Positions 44,616 through 53,691 of a stretch of 64,000 nucleotides of DNA are shown piece by piece (within the stretch, counting starts at the first letter, position 1; the number at the start of each line of letters is the position of its first letter). The position numbers and the translations under genes are program-made. Under the pieces are notes generated by a model. The model did no database searches. It was not told where the DNA came from and saw only the letters and a list, made by a program, of their open reading frames with translations. Origin of the DNA: CAVWCQ01 sp963753545 (GTDB taxonomy: Bacteria; Chloroflexota; Anaerolineae; Aggregatilineales; Aggregatilineaceae); assembly GCA_963753545.1 (NCBI GenBank), contig CAVWCQ010000004.1, forward strand, positions 1 through 64,000, written 5' to 3'.

Positions 44616-44664
44616 GTAGGGGCGCTGCTTTGCGTGCGGCGAAGCCGCTAAGCCGCCGCGCCCA
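44616..44664. repeat. GTAGGGGCGCTG repeat
   Basis: GTAGGGGCGCTGCTTTGCGT matches the copy at 32209; GCTAAGCCGCCGCGCCC follows. Confidence 0.65.
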
Positions 44665-44753
44665 ATGATTTACGGATAGGTTGTTAATTTATCCAATGGG
44701 GAACGGAGTTCTGGGGCGGGTTAACACACCCACCCCATAGATGTATCGGTAAA

Positions 44754-46128
44754 CTACTTCCCGTCTGGCATCGTGCGCGAACGCGCCGACATCGGGCCTT
44801 CCATACCGGACTGCCCCGGCGTCGCTTTCTCCGGCATAGCCTGATCTTCGGTTGCGCCAACCGCCGCACTGACCCGATCCTGATTTTCTTCCGCTTCAAC
44901 CGCAGCGAGACGGCGCTCCTCGGCGTTGAGATTCTGGTAGCGCATCCACAGCCAGAAAGTCATGGCGGCGAGGAATCCCAGCGCGACAACGTAGCCCATC
45001 GCCATATAACCGGGATTGGTGGCGAACATGCCCGTGCTGAAGTCCCGCGTGAACGGTTCAGCCAGCGGCACACCCGCTGCTGATGTCGCGGTTGTATCCA
45101 GGCTGAAGGTGTAATCCGACTGGCGCTTATAGTGCTCGCTGGGGCGGAAGGTCATAATTTTCCCGTCTTCCGTCCAGGAGAAGCGGCCCCTCACCGCTGG
45201 GCTGGCATGGAAAGCCGCCTGCACCGAGTCTTCATCCATCGGTTCGCTGAAATAGAAGCGCAGCGGCGCGTTGATAGCCAGTGTATCCCCGGCATGGGGC
45301 GTCATGGTCGTGATCGTTGGGGCATTGGCAGTGTCTTGCAGGCGGGGCGCGCTGTGGACGCTGTGCGGGGCCAGGAACGACAGGCCAAAGACCAGTACCA
45401 GGGCCGCCGCTCCCATTTCGCCCATCAGATTCATCTTGCGGCGCGCCAGGACATCGGCCCGGTTTTCCAGCCGGATGCGGTGCCAGATCAGCACCCAGGT
45501 GATGATGCTGAAGGTGAACAGGCTGAAGAACAACGTGTTGCGGATGCGCGACGTTACGTCAAAACCGCCTGTAGGATTGGATTCGCTGGGGCCGACTACC
45601 ACCGGGTGAATCGTATCGGGCCGGATGCGGATCACGATGATGGTGAACATCACAGCGACAAAGGCGACGATGCTGTAGACCGCCGCGAATCGCCGCCGCC
45701 GTTCCGGGTCTTCGATGCCAGAACGCAGCATCAGGTAAGCGGCATAGGTCAGCCACATGATCGTGACACTGGTCAGGCGCGGGTCCCACGTCCACCACGT
45801 TTCCCAGATCGGGCGCGCCCAGGTCATGCCCGTGATGATCGTGATCGGCGGACATGCCGAGGCCGATTTCCACCCCGGCGAGGCTCAGCGTGTCCCATTT
45901 GGGATTGCGGGTGCGCAGATAGGCTCCGCCCGCAAAAACTGCCGCACCAAAGGCGATAAAGCATCCCATGAATGAGCCGAGATGGGGGTAAAAGATGCGC
46001 TGCGCTTCACCCTGGGCTATCTCCGGGCCGACATAGAAAAAGTCCAGCAGCAGTGACACGGCCAGCAGAAGCAGCGCCGCGAGGGTCAGACCGCGCAGCA
46101 GCCGCGTGCGACTTTCTGAGTAAGACAT
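44754..46128 (-). CDS. ccmC: CcmC heme-handling protein fused to Ig-like domain and CcmD-like helix (one frameshift)
   Basis: About 458 residues. ATG 46128 opens MSYSESRTRLL and the first helices (ALLLLAVSLLLDFFYVGP). After a frame break near 45850 the CcmC Trp-rich heme motif ARPIWETWWTWDPRLTSV and further helices follow, with a periplasmic loop PDTIHPVVVG. Then comes an Ig-like domain (TITTMTPHAGDTLAINAPLRF, FSEPMDEDSV, PAVRGRFSW; SbsA-type Big_5), and a last helix with basic, coiled tail (YMAMGYVVALGFLAAMTFWLWMRYQNLNAEERRLAAVEAEE) that looks like CcmD. CcmC presents heme to CcmE together with CcmAB; CcmD holds the complex. The fusion is unusual. The gene begins 5 bp after ccmB ends. Confidence 0.8.
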
Positions 46129-46133
46129 CGGTG

Positions 46134-46883
46134 TTACTCCTCTACGACAAAGCCGAACAGCAAATAAGCCGCCAGCAGATAGACCACATCCCCGGCCAGC
46201 AGCAGCCAGATCGAGGGCAGCCAATCGTCGGACGGCAGACCGTTTAAGACAGCAGTGCTGCCTCGCACCGCGTTCATCAGGATCGGAATGACAACCGGCA
46301 TGAGCAGGATCGGCAGCAGTGCCTCGCGCGCACGGGCGTGGACGCTCATGCTCGACAGTAACGTGCCCGCCGTCGTATAGCCGATTGATCCCAGCAGGAT
46401 GATCAGCAGCAGCAGGGGCCGCATCAGGGTGATATTAAACAGCACGGTCAGCAGCACCAGCAGCACGGCGGCAATCACCAGCACAAAGAGCAGGTTGCCG
46501 ATCATCTTGCCGAAAAACAGCGCGCTGCGGTCGATAGGAGCCAGCAGCAGGGCATCCAGGCTGCCCCGGTCTTTCTCCGAGGCGAGACTGCGGCCCAGCC
46601 CCAGCAATCCCGCGAAAACAATAGTCACCCACAGCACGCCGGATACCACGCTGTGCCGCGCCTCTGAGTCCAGTTCCAAAGCAAGGCTGAAGACAAACAC
46701 AGTCATCAGCGTAAAAAGCAGCATGGAATTGATCAGTTCGCGGCCCCGGATTTCGGCGCGCAGATCTTTCCAGGCAATCGCGCTCACCGCCCGCCAGTAG
46801 GGAGTCATGGCCCGGCGAGACGGTTTAACCCGGTTCACGGATTCAGAAGCGGCTACTTGAACTTCGCTCACTCGTTCGTTCAT
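46134..46883 (-). CDS. ccmB: Heme exporter permease CcmB
   Basis: 249 residues from ATG 46883, which overlaps the ccmA stop as ATGA. AIAWKDLRAEIRGRELINSMLLFTLMTV and FAGLLGLGRSLASEKDRGSLDALLLAPIDRSALFFGKM match CcmB; six hydrophobic segments are present. With CcmA it uses ATP to release holo-CcmE from CcmC. A hydrophilic N-terminal extension of about 40 residues precedes the usual start. Confidence 0.92.
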   Translation of the reverse strand: MNERVSEVQVAASESVNRVKPSRRAMTPYWRAVSAIAWKDLRAEIRGRELINSMLLFTLMTVFVFSLALELDSEARHSVVSGVLWVTIVFAGLLGLGRSLASEKDRGSLDALLLAPIDRSALFFGKMIGNLLFVLVIAAVLLVLLTVLFNITLMRPLLLLIILLGSIGYTTAGTLLSSMSVHARAREALLPILLMPVVIPILMNAVRGSTAVLNGLPSDDWLPSIWLLLAGDVVYLLAAYLLFGFVVEE

Positions 46884-47605
46884 CGCGCCGTCGCCGCTCC
46901 CGTTGTATCGGAGTAGAGCGCGGGCAGGCTGTCGGGATCGATGGTGCTGCACGGCGCGTCAAAGGCGATTTTTCCCCGGCTGAGGATGGCGATCCGATCC
47001 GCCAGGGCATGCCCGCGCCGCAGATCGTGGGTGGTCATGACGACAGTACGCCCGCCTACCGCCACTTCGCGCAGCAGATCATCGAGCAGCGCCGCCGCGT
47101 CCTGGTCCAGCCCCGTATACGGCTCGTCCAGCAGCAGCACCGCCGGATCGTGCAGGATGGCCCGCGCAATCGCCAGCCGCTGCTGCATGCCCCGGCTGAA
47201 GGTGCGGACGACATCACGCGACCGCCGCCACAATCCGACGCGGCGCAGCACGGTTTCGACACGTTCGCGGCGCTCCTCGGCAGACATATCGTAGAGTCGC
47301 GCGAAGAAGATGAGATTTTCCTCGGCGGTCAGCGTGTCATAGAGCAGCGGCAGGTGACTGACCACGCCCAACTGCGCCCGCACGCGGGACGCTTCGCCGG
47401 GCAGGGTCCAGCCGCCGATGCGCACCGTGCCGCCTGTCGGGTGGGACAGCGCCGCCAGGATGCGCAGCAGCGTGCTTTTGCCGGAACCGTTTGGCCCCAA
47501 CAGCGTCAGGAACTCCCCGCGCTCCACGTCCAGATCCAGGCCGCGCAGCACGGGGTTCACGCCAAAGACTTTGGTCAGGCCGCGTACTTCAATCGTCGGA
47601 GGCAT
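46880..47605 (-). CDS. ccmA: Cytochrome c biogenesis ATPase CcmA
   Basis: 241 residues from ATG 47605 (a GTG one codon earlier also fits). Walker A LLGPNGSGKSTLLRIL, signature TFSRGMQQRLAIARAI, Walker B PAVLLLDEPYTGLDQDA and the H-loop TTHDLRRG are intact. The signature's FSRGMQQRL form and the DEPYTGLD are typical of CcmA. Overlaps the following ccmB by 4 bp and the upstream small gene by 17 bp, so translation is coupled. Confidence 0.93.
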   Translation of the reverse strand: MPPTIEVRGLTKVFGVNPVLRGLDLDVERGEFLTLLGPNGSGKSTLLRILAALSHPTGGTVRIGGWTLPGEASRVRAQLGVVSHLPLLYDTLTAEENLIFFARLYDMSAEERRERVETVLRRVGLWRRSRDVVRTFSRGMQQRLAIARAILHDPAVLLLDEPYTGLDQDAAALLDDLLREVAVGGRTVVMTTHDLRRGHALADRIAILSRGKIAFDAPCSTIDPDSLPALYSDTTGAATAR

Positions 47606-47889
47606 CACGATCCTCGTCCAACAGCGGCATGAGGCGTTCTTTCAACTCTTCGCGGCGCTCCTGGTAAACGGCTTCTTCCACCTGTCCCGTTTCATACGCG
47701 TCGTCCAGATCAGCAATCGCCTGCATCAAGGCGGTGCGGGTGTTCGGCACATCCTCAAAGAGCGTGACCGGGGCGCGCGGCGTCGCTTGCCGCTGCGACT
47801 GCTGGTTTTCGCTGCCGCAGCCACAGGAAGCCGCCCAGCATAATCGCCAGGAAGCCAACACCGCCCAAGACAAAGGGGAGCGCCTTTTT
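47589..47889 (-). CDS. Small membrane protein of the ccm locus, CcmI/zinc-ribbon-associated type (frameshifted)
   Basis: About 99 residues. The N-terminal half, in a second frame from about 47889, encodes a membrane helix (KKALPFVLGGVGFLAIMLGGFLWL) and the basic RQRKPA. After a break near 47780 the frame continues TRTALMQAIADLDDAYETGQVEEAVYQERREELKERLM. That helix-turn-helix repeats the plan of 49528-49905 and of CcmI/CcmH-type accessory proteins (LxALxDLDxxYExGxxxExxYxxxRxxLK). The start codon is unclear, possibly ATT overlapping the GATTAA stop of the cytochrome gene. Overlaps ccmA, so coupled. Confidence 0.6.
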
Positions 47890-49447
47890 AATCGCAGAAC
47901 TCGCCGCCGCTGCCTTGCACACCGCTCGGTTTGCCAGAAAGCGTGAAGAGCATCCGCTCGTTGGCTTCCAGCGGGTTGATCAGATCGTATTCCTTAACCA
48001 GCGAGGCGTCTGTTTTGGGGGAAATTTTCTCGCCCAATTCCAGGGCCACCACGCTCAATCCGCCTTCTTCGGCGCGGTAGCGGAACTCGCCCTCGGTGGT
48101 GAACTGGTCGCTCTCGAATTTCACGCTCCGGTCATTGGGCAGCAGAACCGCGCCGCCGATTACCGGGTAATTGAAGGCCGTGTCGATCACCGCGTCGCTG
48201 CTGTAGGGCAGATAATAAAGGATCGTGATATCGTGCTCCTGTTTGGGGCGGATCGGCCACGTATCCTTAACCACCGGGATCGAATTGACGAGTTCTGTCT
48301 CGTAACGCTGGCTGCTGGCCGATTGCAGGGGTTGGATGCCAAAGGTCTCGGCGGGCAGTTCGATCTTGGCGGTGATGGGCCAGCCGTTCTGCCCGATCTC
48401 ATCACTGATCACGATCTTGTCGCCCGTGTTCATCACGACCACATCCAGCCGCACTTCCAGGCCAAATTCGTCAATCGGAGCGTAATTAAAGAGCGTCTGC
48501 GCCCACATGATCATGACCGATGACGCATCAGTAGTCGTTTCATAGATCGTGACGTCGGTGTTTACTTCAGATTCCGTTCCAGTGATGCCGGGAATGTGCG
48601 CGCCCTGCACCACCCCGCCGTAATCGGCCTGGATGATGTATTCATAATGCACGTTGCGCGCTACATTCTCAAAGGCAAACTGGCCGCTGTCGTCTGTCGT
48701 CGCATCATACGTCCCGACCAGTGCGGAAGCGTCCTGCTGGCGCTGGTCGATGATATAGAGCTGCAAGGCGAGTCCCGGCGGGATCGCTGGGCCGCCGCTG
48801 GTCCCCTGGATGACGGAGCCGCGCACGGTGAAGATATCGCCGCTGGGCGTTGGCGCAGGCGTCAGATCAATGGTCGGCAGATCAGGCACGACACTCGCAG
48901 CCGGAGTTGCAGCTTGAGCAGGCGTACCCTCGACAGGAGCGGCAGCAACAGCTTCCTCTGTAGTCGCCGTTGCCTGAGGTGCAGCCGTGGGTCTCGGCTG
49001 CTGCCCTGGTGGAGTGAACTGCTGCATGAACAGCACAACGCTGTCCATCTCGACATTAGACAGGGTATCGCCAAAATTCTTGGGCATCACGTCGTCATAG
49101 CCGGGCACGATATACGCGCTCGGATTGACGATGGACTCGTGCATATACGCGTCGGCAGACTGGCCCTCGACGCGGGTCGCAGCGTTATCCTGGATCGTGC
49201 CCAGGCCCGGCCCTGTCCCATCCTGCGCGCCGTGACAGGTCGCGCACTGGGCCAGGTAAACTTGCATGCCCAGGTCGTAATTCGGCTGGCTGGAATCGAC
49301 AGGGGTTGTCTGAGCAGCGCTCTGCCGCATCGAATCCAGGTCCATTTCGTTTTCAGATTTGATATCCGGTTCCCCGGCGAGATTCAGCCCGCAGGCGCTC
49401 AGGAGGAGTACCAGGGGAACAAGCCACAACAAACGGGTTTTAGACAT
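47888..49447 (-). CDS. Cytochrome c lipoprotein with large beta-rich domain
   Basis: 519 residues from ATG 49447. Lipobox LVPLVLLLSACGLN. A class I cytochrome c domain follows: YLAQCATCHGAQDGTGPGLG (heme-binding C-x-x-C-H) and VMPKNFGDTLSNVEMDSVVLFM (axial Met region). A Thr/Ala/Pro linker (about residues 150-215) leads to a domain of about 300 residues with a carboxypeptidase-regulatory-like strand set (FTVRGSVIQGTSGGP, DSGQFAFENVARNVHYEYII) and C-terminal beta strands. It lies inside the ccm locus, so it may be a substrate of the maturation system or an electron-transfer or heme-delivery part of it. Confidence 0.82.
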   Translation of the reverse strand: MSKTRLLWLVPLVLLLSACGLNLAGEPDIKSENEMDLDSMRQSAAQTTPVDSSQPNYDLGMQVYLAQCATCHGAQDGTGPGLGTIQDNAATRVEGQSADAYMHESIVNPSAYIVPGYDDVMPKNFGDTLSNVEMDSVVLFMQQFTPPGQQPRPTAAPQATATTEEAVAAAPVEGTPAQAATPAASVVPDLPTIDLTPAPTPSGDIFTVRGSVIQGTSGGPAIPPGLALQLYIIDQRQQDASALVGTYDATTDDSGQFAFENVARNVHYEYIIQADYGGVVQGAHIPGITGTESEVNTDVTIYETTTDASSVMIMWAQTLFNYAPIDEFGLEVRLDVVVMNTGDKIVISDEIGQNGWPITAKIELPAETFGIQPLQSASSQRYETELVNSIPVVKDTWPIRPKQEHDITILYYLPYSSDAVIDTAFNYPVIGGAVLLPNDRSVKFESDQFTTEGEFRYRAEEGGLSVVALELGEKISPKTDASLVKEYDLINPLEANERMLFTLSGKPSGVQGSGGEFCD

Positions 49448-49491
49448 AAGATCAATCCTGGTGTGACAGACAAAAAAACGGTTTCTCAAAA

Positions 49492-49513
49492 GGGCGGGTT
49501 GGTTAACCCGCCC
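49492..49513. repeat. GGGCGGGTT hairpin repeat
   Basis: GGGCGGGTT-GGTT-AACCCGCCC is a perfect hairpin ending CTAC; stem shared with the terminator at 32276-32297. It lies between the CcmI-like gene and the cytochrome gene. Confidence 0.6.
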
Positions 49514-49527
49514 CTACAGCGCAATTC

Positions 49528-49905
49528 TCAGTGCCGGGCATGGCGCAGCGAGGCAATGGATTCCTCCAGCCGGACATCACGCGAGCGCATCTCGGCTTCC
49601 AGATCATCCATGCGCTGGGTAACGGCGGCTGCCGTGCGGATCAGGCCAATGCGCTGCGTGGCATAAACGGTATCGGGCAGTTTGCCCATATCATAGTCAA
49701 AGTCCAGGTCACGCAGCGCGCGCAGCAGGCGCAGCTTTTCGGTCCATAGGGCTTCATACAGTTGGTTCTGCCGAGGTGTTCCCCCACCGGCCCCGGCCCG
49801 CTGCGCTGTTGACTGAGTCGTTCCCCCGCTGATGAGAGGAAACAGGGCAAAAAACGCAACCGCCCCCGTCGCGAGTAAGATCAAAACAAACGATGTGGGT
49901 GTCAT
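49528..49905 (-). CDS. CcmI-like cytochrome c biogenesis accessory protein
   Basis: 125 residues. An N-terminal helix (TSFVLILLATGAVAFFALFPLISG), a short linker, then LYEALWTEKLRLLRALRDLDFDYDMGKLPDTVYATQRIGLI, the pattern of CcmI-type N-terminal regions, and a coiled-coil tail (VTQRMDDLEAEMRSRDVRLEESI). CcmI links CcmH/CcmF with apocytochrome. It lacks the periplasmic TPR domain of proteobacterial CcmI. It lies between ccmH/G and the cytochrome lipoprotein, all on the same strand. Confidence 0.7.
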   Translation of the reverse strand: MTPTSFVLILLATGAVAFFALFPLISGGTTQSTAQRAGAGGGTPRQNQLYEALWTEKLRLLRALRDLDFDYDMGKLPDTVYATQRIGLIRTAAAVTQRMDDLEAEMRSRDVRLEESIASLRHARH

Positions 49906-49938
49906 AACCCCTTCTTTATTGCTGCAAAAGAAAAAAGC

Positions 49939-51344
49939 CTATCCGTTAAGCGCCTTATCAATAGCGCTGCGCAGATCCCGTTCGCTCATCCCGGAAATAA
50001 AATGCTTGATCACTTTGCCATCAGAATCAATGATGAACGTCTCAGGAATGCCCGTAGCGCCGTAGTTATCATAGATTTTCCCACCCTCATCCGGTGCATT
50101 GGGGTAGGTGATATCATATTCATCCAGGTAAGCGAGTGAGTTTCCTTCGACATCGTTGTTTGCCACGCCAATGAAAACCACATCGTTATCCTGTAGATCG
50201 CGCCACACCCGTTCCAGCATTGGCGCTTCTTCCTTGCACGGCGCGCAGTAGCTGGCCCAGATGTTGAGAACCACGACCTTACCTTTGAGGCTGGATAGTT
50301 TGATCGTGCTGTTGCTGTACGGTCCAATCTGGTCGGTATCATAGGTCGTGACGGTAAACTTCGGGGCGGCTTTGCCCACAATCGAACCCTTACTACGCTT
50401 GGCGAGCGCATAGCCAATGATGATCAACAGGCCAACCGCCAGCACGATTGCCACCACGCCAAAGGTGGAAATCCGCTGTTTGACCGGGCCAGCAGGTTGA
50501 TCCTGCGCCGCGCCTTCCAGCCATTCCGGCACGTCCGGTTCTTGTTGCACAATCCTCTCGTCGCTCATAAATACCTCTTTCGATTCATCCGACAGACGTT
50601 CAATGAGTTGTGGATCGATATCGTCGGGGACGGGCCGCTCACTGCGCGGTAAAGCTGTGCGCTGCACAACCTGCCCGGCCTGATGCCCGCGCCGCCGCAG
50701 CCGGATCACCTGATAGCCGCCGATCACGCCGATCAGTGCGACGATGATCGCGGGGACGGCAAACGTCAGTTGGCGATCCGATTTGTTGCGGGGAATGGCA
50801 GCGACATCGCCTCCATACCGTTCGGTAAAGCGGTCAATGATCTGGCCGTCCGTGTAGCCCACGCCCAACAACCGCCCGATCTCCTTCCGCCAGTCCTCAC
50901 AGGTAATGCTCTCGCACTGGTCAAGCGGGATGCCTTCGCAGACGTCGCAGTACATCTGGCGGGCGACACGGTTGACATCATCCAGCGTGACCCCTTCGCG
51001 GTAGCCGTCTGGCCCAATCTTCGCATCAACGACGACGTCCCAACCATAGCGGACGACATAAGCATCAATAATATCCAGATTACTCTGGCCGCGCCCCAGC
51101 CGATCCGCGATATCCTGGCGCTGCTGCACGCAGATATCGCTGCTGCATTCGTCCAGCCGCGCGCCCTGACAGCCATCGCAGGTGAGCTGGTGAGCAATCG
51201 CATTCACCTGCTCCTCGGTCACTCCGGCGGGAAGGTTAAGGCCCCCCCGCCCTGCGCGTAGGCTGATCTCACGTCGAGCACCAGCCACGCCGCGCCGATA
51301 ATGATCGTAAGGTACAGCGCCCCCCACAGCGTTTTTCGCTTCAT
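49939..51344 (-). CDS. ccmH: Tandem CcmH domains joined in frame to a CcmG-type thioredoxin (one frameshift)
   Basis: About 468 residues from ATG 51344, overlapping the ccmF stop as TAAATG, with GGAGGAG upstream. The signal peptide (MKRKTLWGALYLTIIIGAAW, SAYAQ) is joined to the body by one base in the C7 run at 51242-51248. Two CcmH domains follow: HQLTCDGCQGARLDECSSDICVQQRQ and RQMYCDVCEGIPLDQCESITCEDWRK, each with the redox C-x-x-C and a second Cys pair. After a helix the frame runs into MSDERIVQQEP, one TM, and a thioredoxin with VLNIWASYCAPCKEEAP. An internal ATG at 50568 with its own AGAGG suggests that CcmG can also start independently (209 residues). Together they reduce apocytochrome disulfides for CcmF. 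Confidence 0.85.
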
Positions 51345-53492
51345 TTAGTCTCCTCCTGCCTGCGCCTTACCGATACCACCGGGAGCCGGAGCCGTCTGAG
51401 CTACTGGCGCGGGCTTGCGCGCTGGCCACAGGGCAACCAGCGTAGACAGCACCAGCATCAGCCCACCGATCCAGACAAAATTGATCAACGGGTTCCAGTA
51501 CACGGAATAAATCAGCGACCCCTGCTTGAGATAGATGATCGTATAGAGGTCGCCTTCCAGGGTGCTGTACGTCCCGGCAATACTCATATTGGTCGTGACA
51601 ATCTGCTGTCCAGTTCCCGGATCGATCACAGGCCGGCCAGTTGCATCGAGTTCGTAGAAAATATCGCGCCGGGGCCGGATTTGCGCCACCTTCTTATCGC
51701 CCCGGAAAACATCTGCTTCCGCGATCACCATTGTTCGCCCATCAGAGGCCTGTGCATCGAACAGCTTGTTATGGACGATGGTATAGGGGCCAAGCTCAAT
51801 GCGCCGGTTGGCATCGGTGATCGGCTGCTGGGTCGTCTGCTGGAAGCCAGAGCTGCCGATGACACCCAGGCCGAGCACGACCATACCGAGGTGGATAAAA
51901 TAGCCGCCATAACGGTGGCGATCCCGCGCTACCAGCGACGAGAAGGCCGTCCAGTACCCTTCACCGCGACCATGCCGCGCCGCCACACCCTTCCAGATTT
52001 CCGTCAGAGTCGCGGTTCCGGCAAAAATGATCAACCCATAACCGAGCAGCGCCCAGATATTGTCCATGCCCGTCAGGGCCAGGATCGCCATCAGCGCGAC
52101 AGCCAGGATTGACGGAATAAACAGGGCGCGGCCCAGCCGTTCCGCCGTTGCCCGCCGCCATGCCGCCAGCGGCGCGATGCCCATCAGGATAAAGATACCG
52201 AGCAGGAAGGGGCGCACCACAGGCGGGTAATAGTCGCGGCCCAGGTTGATCACCGTGCTGCGCAGGCCGAGATCTTTCATGATCGTCGTGATCGCTTCGG
52301 CCCAGGTGCCCCACAGCACAACCACCGTCAGCCCCAGGAACATCCAGTTGTTGAGTAAAAAGAAACTTTCGCGGCTGAAGAACGAGTCCAGTTGATCCGC
52401 GCCGCGCAGATCGCCCCGCCCCTGCCGCCAGCCCAATAGAGCAAGACTGGTCAGCATCGTGATGCCGAGGAAAGCGAACATCGGGCGGCCTACTTGCGAC
52501 TGGGCGAAGGCGTGTACGCTGCTGATCACTCCGCTGCGCGTGGCAAATGTGCCGAGCACGACCAGAATAAAGGTCATGATAATCAGCAGCATATTCCAGA
52601 ACTTGAGCATGCCGCGTTTTTCCTGCACGACAGCGCTGTGCAGGAAGGCGGTCCCGGTCAGCCAGGGCAGCAGCGCCGCGTTTTCAACCGGGTCCCAACC
52701 CCAGTAACCGCCCCAACCGAGCACATCGTAGGCCCAGCGGCCACCCAGCAGCAGCCCCATGCTCAGGAACATCCAGGCCAGCAGCGCCCAGGCGCGCGTC
52801 GCGCGGATCCAGCCGGAGCCAAGCTGCCCGGTTGCCAGCGCCGCGAACGCGAAGGCGAAGGGAATGGTGAAGCCAACATAGCCCAGGTACAGCAGCGGCG
52901 GGTGAATCGCCATGCCAAAGTGCCGCAGCAGCGGGTTCAGGCCGTTGCCGTCCGCCAGGGTATAGGCTGTGCCGCCGCTCGGCGCGAAGAGCGCTTCCTT
53001 TAAAAAGCGCGAGCCGGGTACTTCCCAGAAACGCACAAAGGGGTTTTCAAAAAATACATTGAGGGACAGGAAGAAGCCGAGAGTCGCCATGGTTCCGACA
53101 ATAACAAAGGGCATCAGGCGGCGCTCGCTTCGCCAGCTCATCAACAGAGCGGCAAAGGTAAAGGCGCTCATCAGCCACGACCAGAAGAGCAGCGATCCCG
53201 CCTGACCACCCCACAGCGCCGTATAGAGGTAAAAAGTGGGCGTCGCATTGTCGGTCGTCTCCGACACATAGCGGATGCTGTAATCGTGGGTGTGAAGGGC
53301 ATAAAGCATCCCTACACAGGCCGTCGTCAGCAGCGGGAATGTGCTCAAGGCGGCATTGCGGGCACTGACTACCCACCGATCCCGGCGGGTGCGCGCGCCA
53401 AACAGCGCGGCGACAAGAGCATAAACGGCGGCGGCAAAAGCTAAACTGGTTGTAATGATTCCGAGTTCTGCTATCAAGGCCTGAATCTCCAC
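51345..53492 (-). CDS. ccmF: Heme lyase subunit CcmF
   Basis: 715 residues, full length for the family. The Trp-rich WWD domain is YDVLGWGGYWGWDPVENAALLPWL, with LYTALWGGQAGSLLFWSW near the N-terminus and HFGMAIHPPLLYLGYVGFTIPFAFA. About fourteen membrane helices and the C-terminal periplasmic part (FHLGMVVLGLGVIGSSGF, QQPITDANRRIELGPYTI) are present. CcmF attaches heme from holo-CcmE to the reduced apocytochrome. First gene of the locus as transcribed; ccmH follows without a gap. Confidence 0.94.
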   Translation of the reverse strand: MEIQALIAELGIITTSLAFAAAVYALVAALFGARTRRDRWVVSARNAALSTFPLLTTACVGMLYALHTHDYSIRYVSETTDNATPTFYLYTALWGGQAGSLLFWSWLMSAFTFAALLMSWRSERRLMPFVIVGTMATLGFFLSLNVFFENPFVRFWEVPGSRFLKEALFAPSGGTAYTLADGNGLNPLLRHFGMAIHPPLLYLGYVGFTIPFAFAFAALATGQLGSGWIRATRAWALLAWMFLSMGLLLGGRWAYDVLGWGGYWGWDPVENAALLPWLTGTAFLHSAVVQEKRGMLKFWNMLLIIMTFILVVLGTFATRSGVISSVHAFAQSQVGRPMFAFLGITMLTSLALLGWRQGRGDLRGADQLDSFFSRESFFLLNNWMFLGLTVVVLWGTWAEAITTIMKDLGLRSTVINLGRDYYPPVVRPFLLGIFILMGIAPLAAWRRATAERLGRALFIPSILAVALMAILALTGMDNIWALLGYGLIIFAGTATLTEIWKGVAARHGRGEGYWTAFSSLVARDRHRYGGYFIHLGMVVLGLGVIGSSGFQQTTQQPITDANRRIELGPYTIVHNKLFDAQASDGRTMVIAEADVFRGDKKVAQIRPRRDIFYELDATGRPVIDPGTGQQIVTTNMSIAGTYSTLEGDLYTIIYLKQGSLIYSVYWNPLINFVWIGGLMLVLSTLVALWPARKPAPVAQTAPAPGGIGKAQAGGD

Positions 53493-53691
53493 CTAGATTG
53501 GTTGCTCTGAAATTCACACAAGAGAGAGTTTACATGAAGTATCTCGCTCCCTGCCAACGGAGCGAACATTATAGCCTATTTTAACACGTTAAACATAACA
53601 ATAATCTAACGAAAAGAAGATGGGATTTGCAGATCTGGCGCAGATGGCTATCATCAGGAGAGAAGCGCTGCACACGTGAGGGGTGGTCGTT

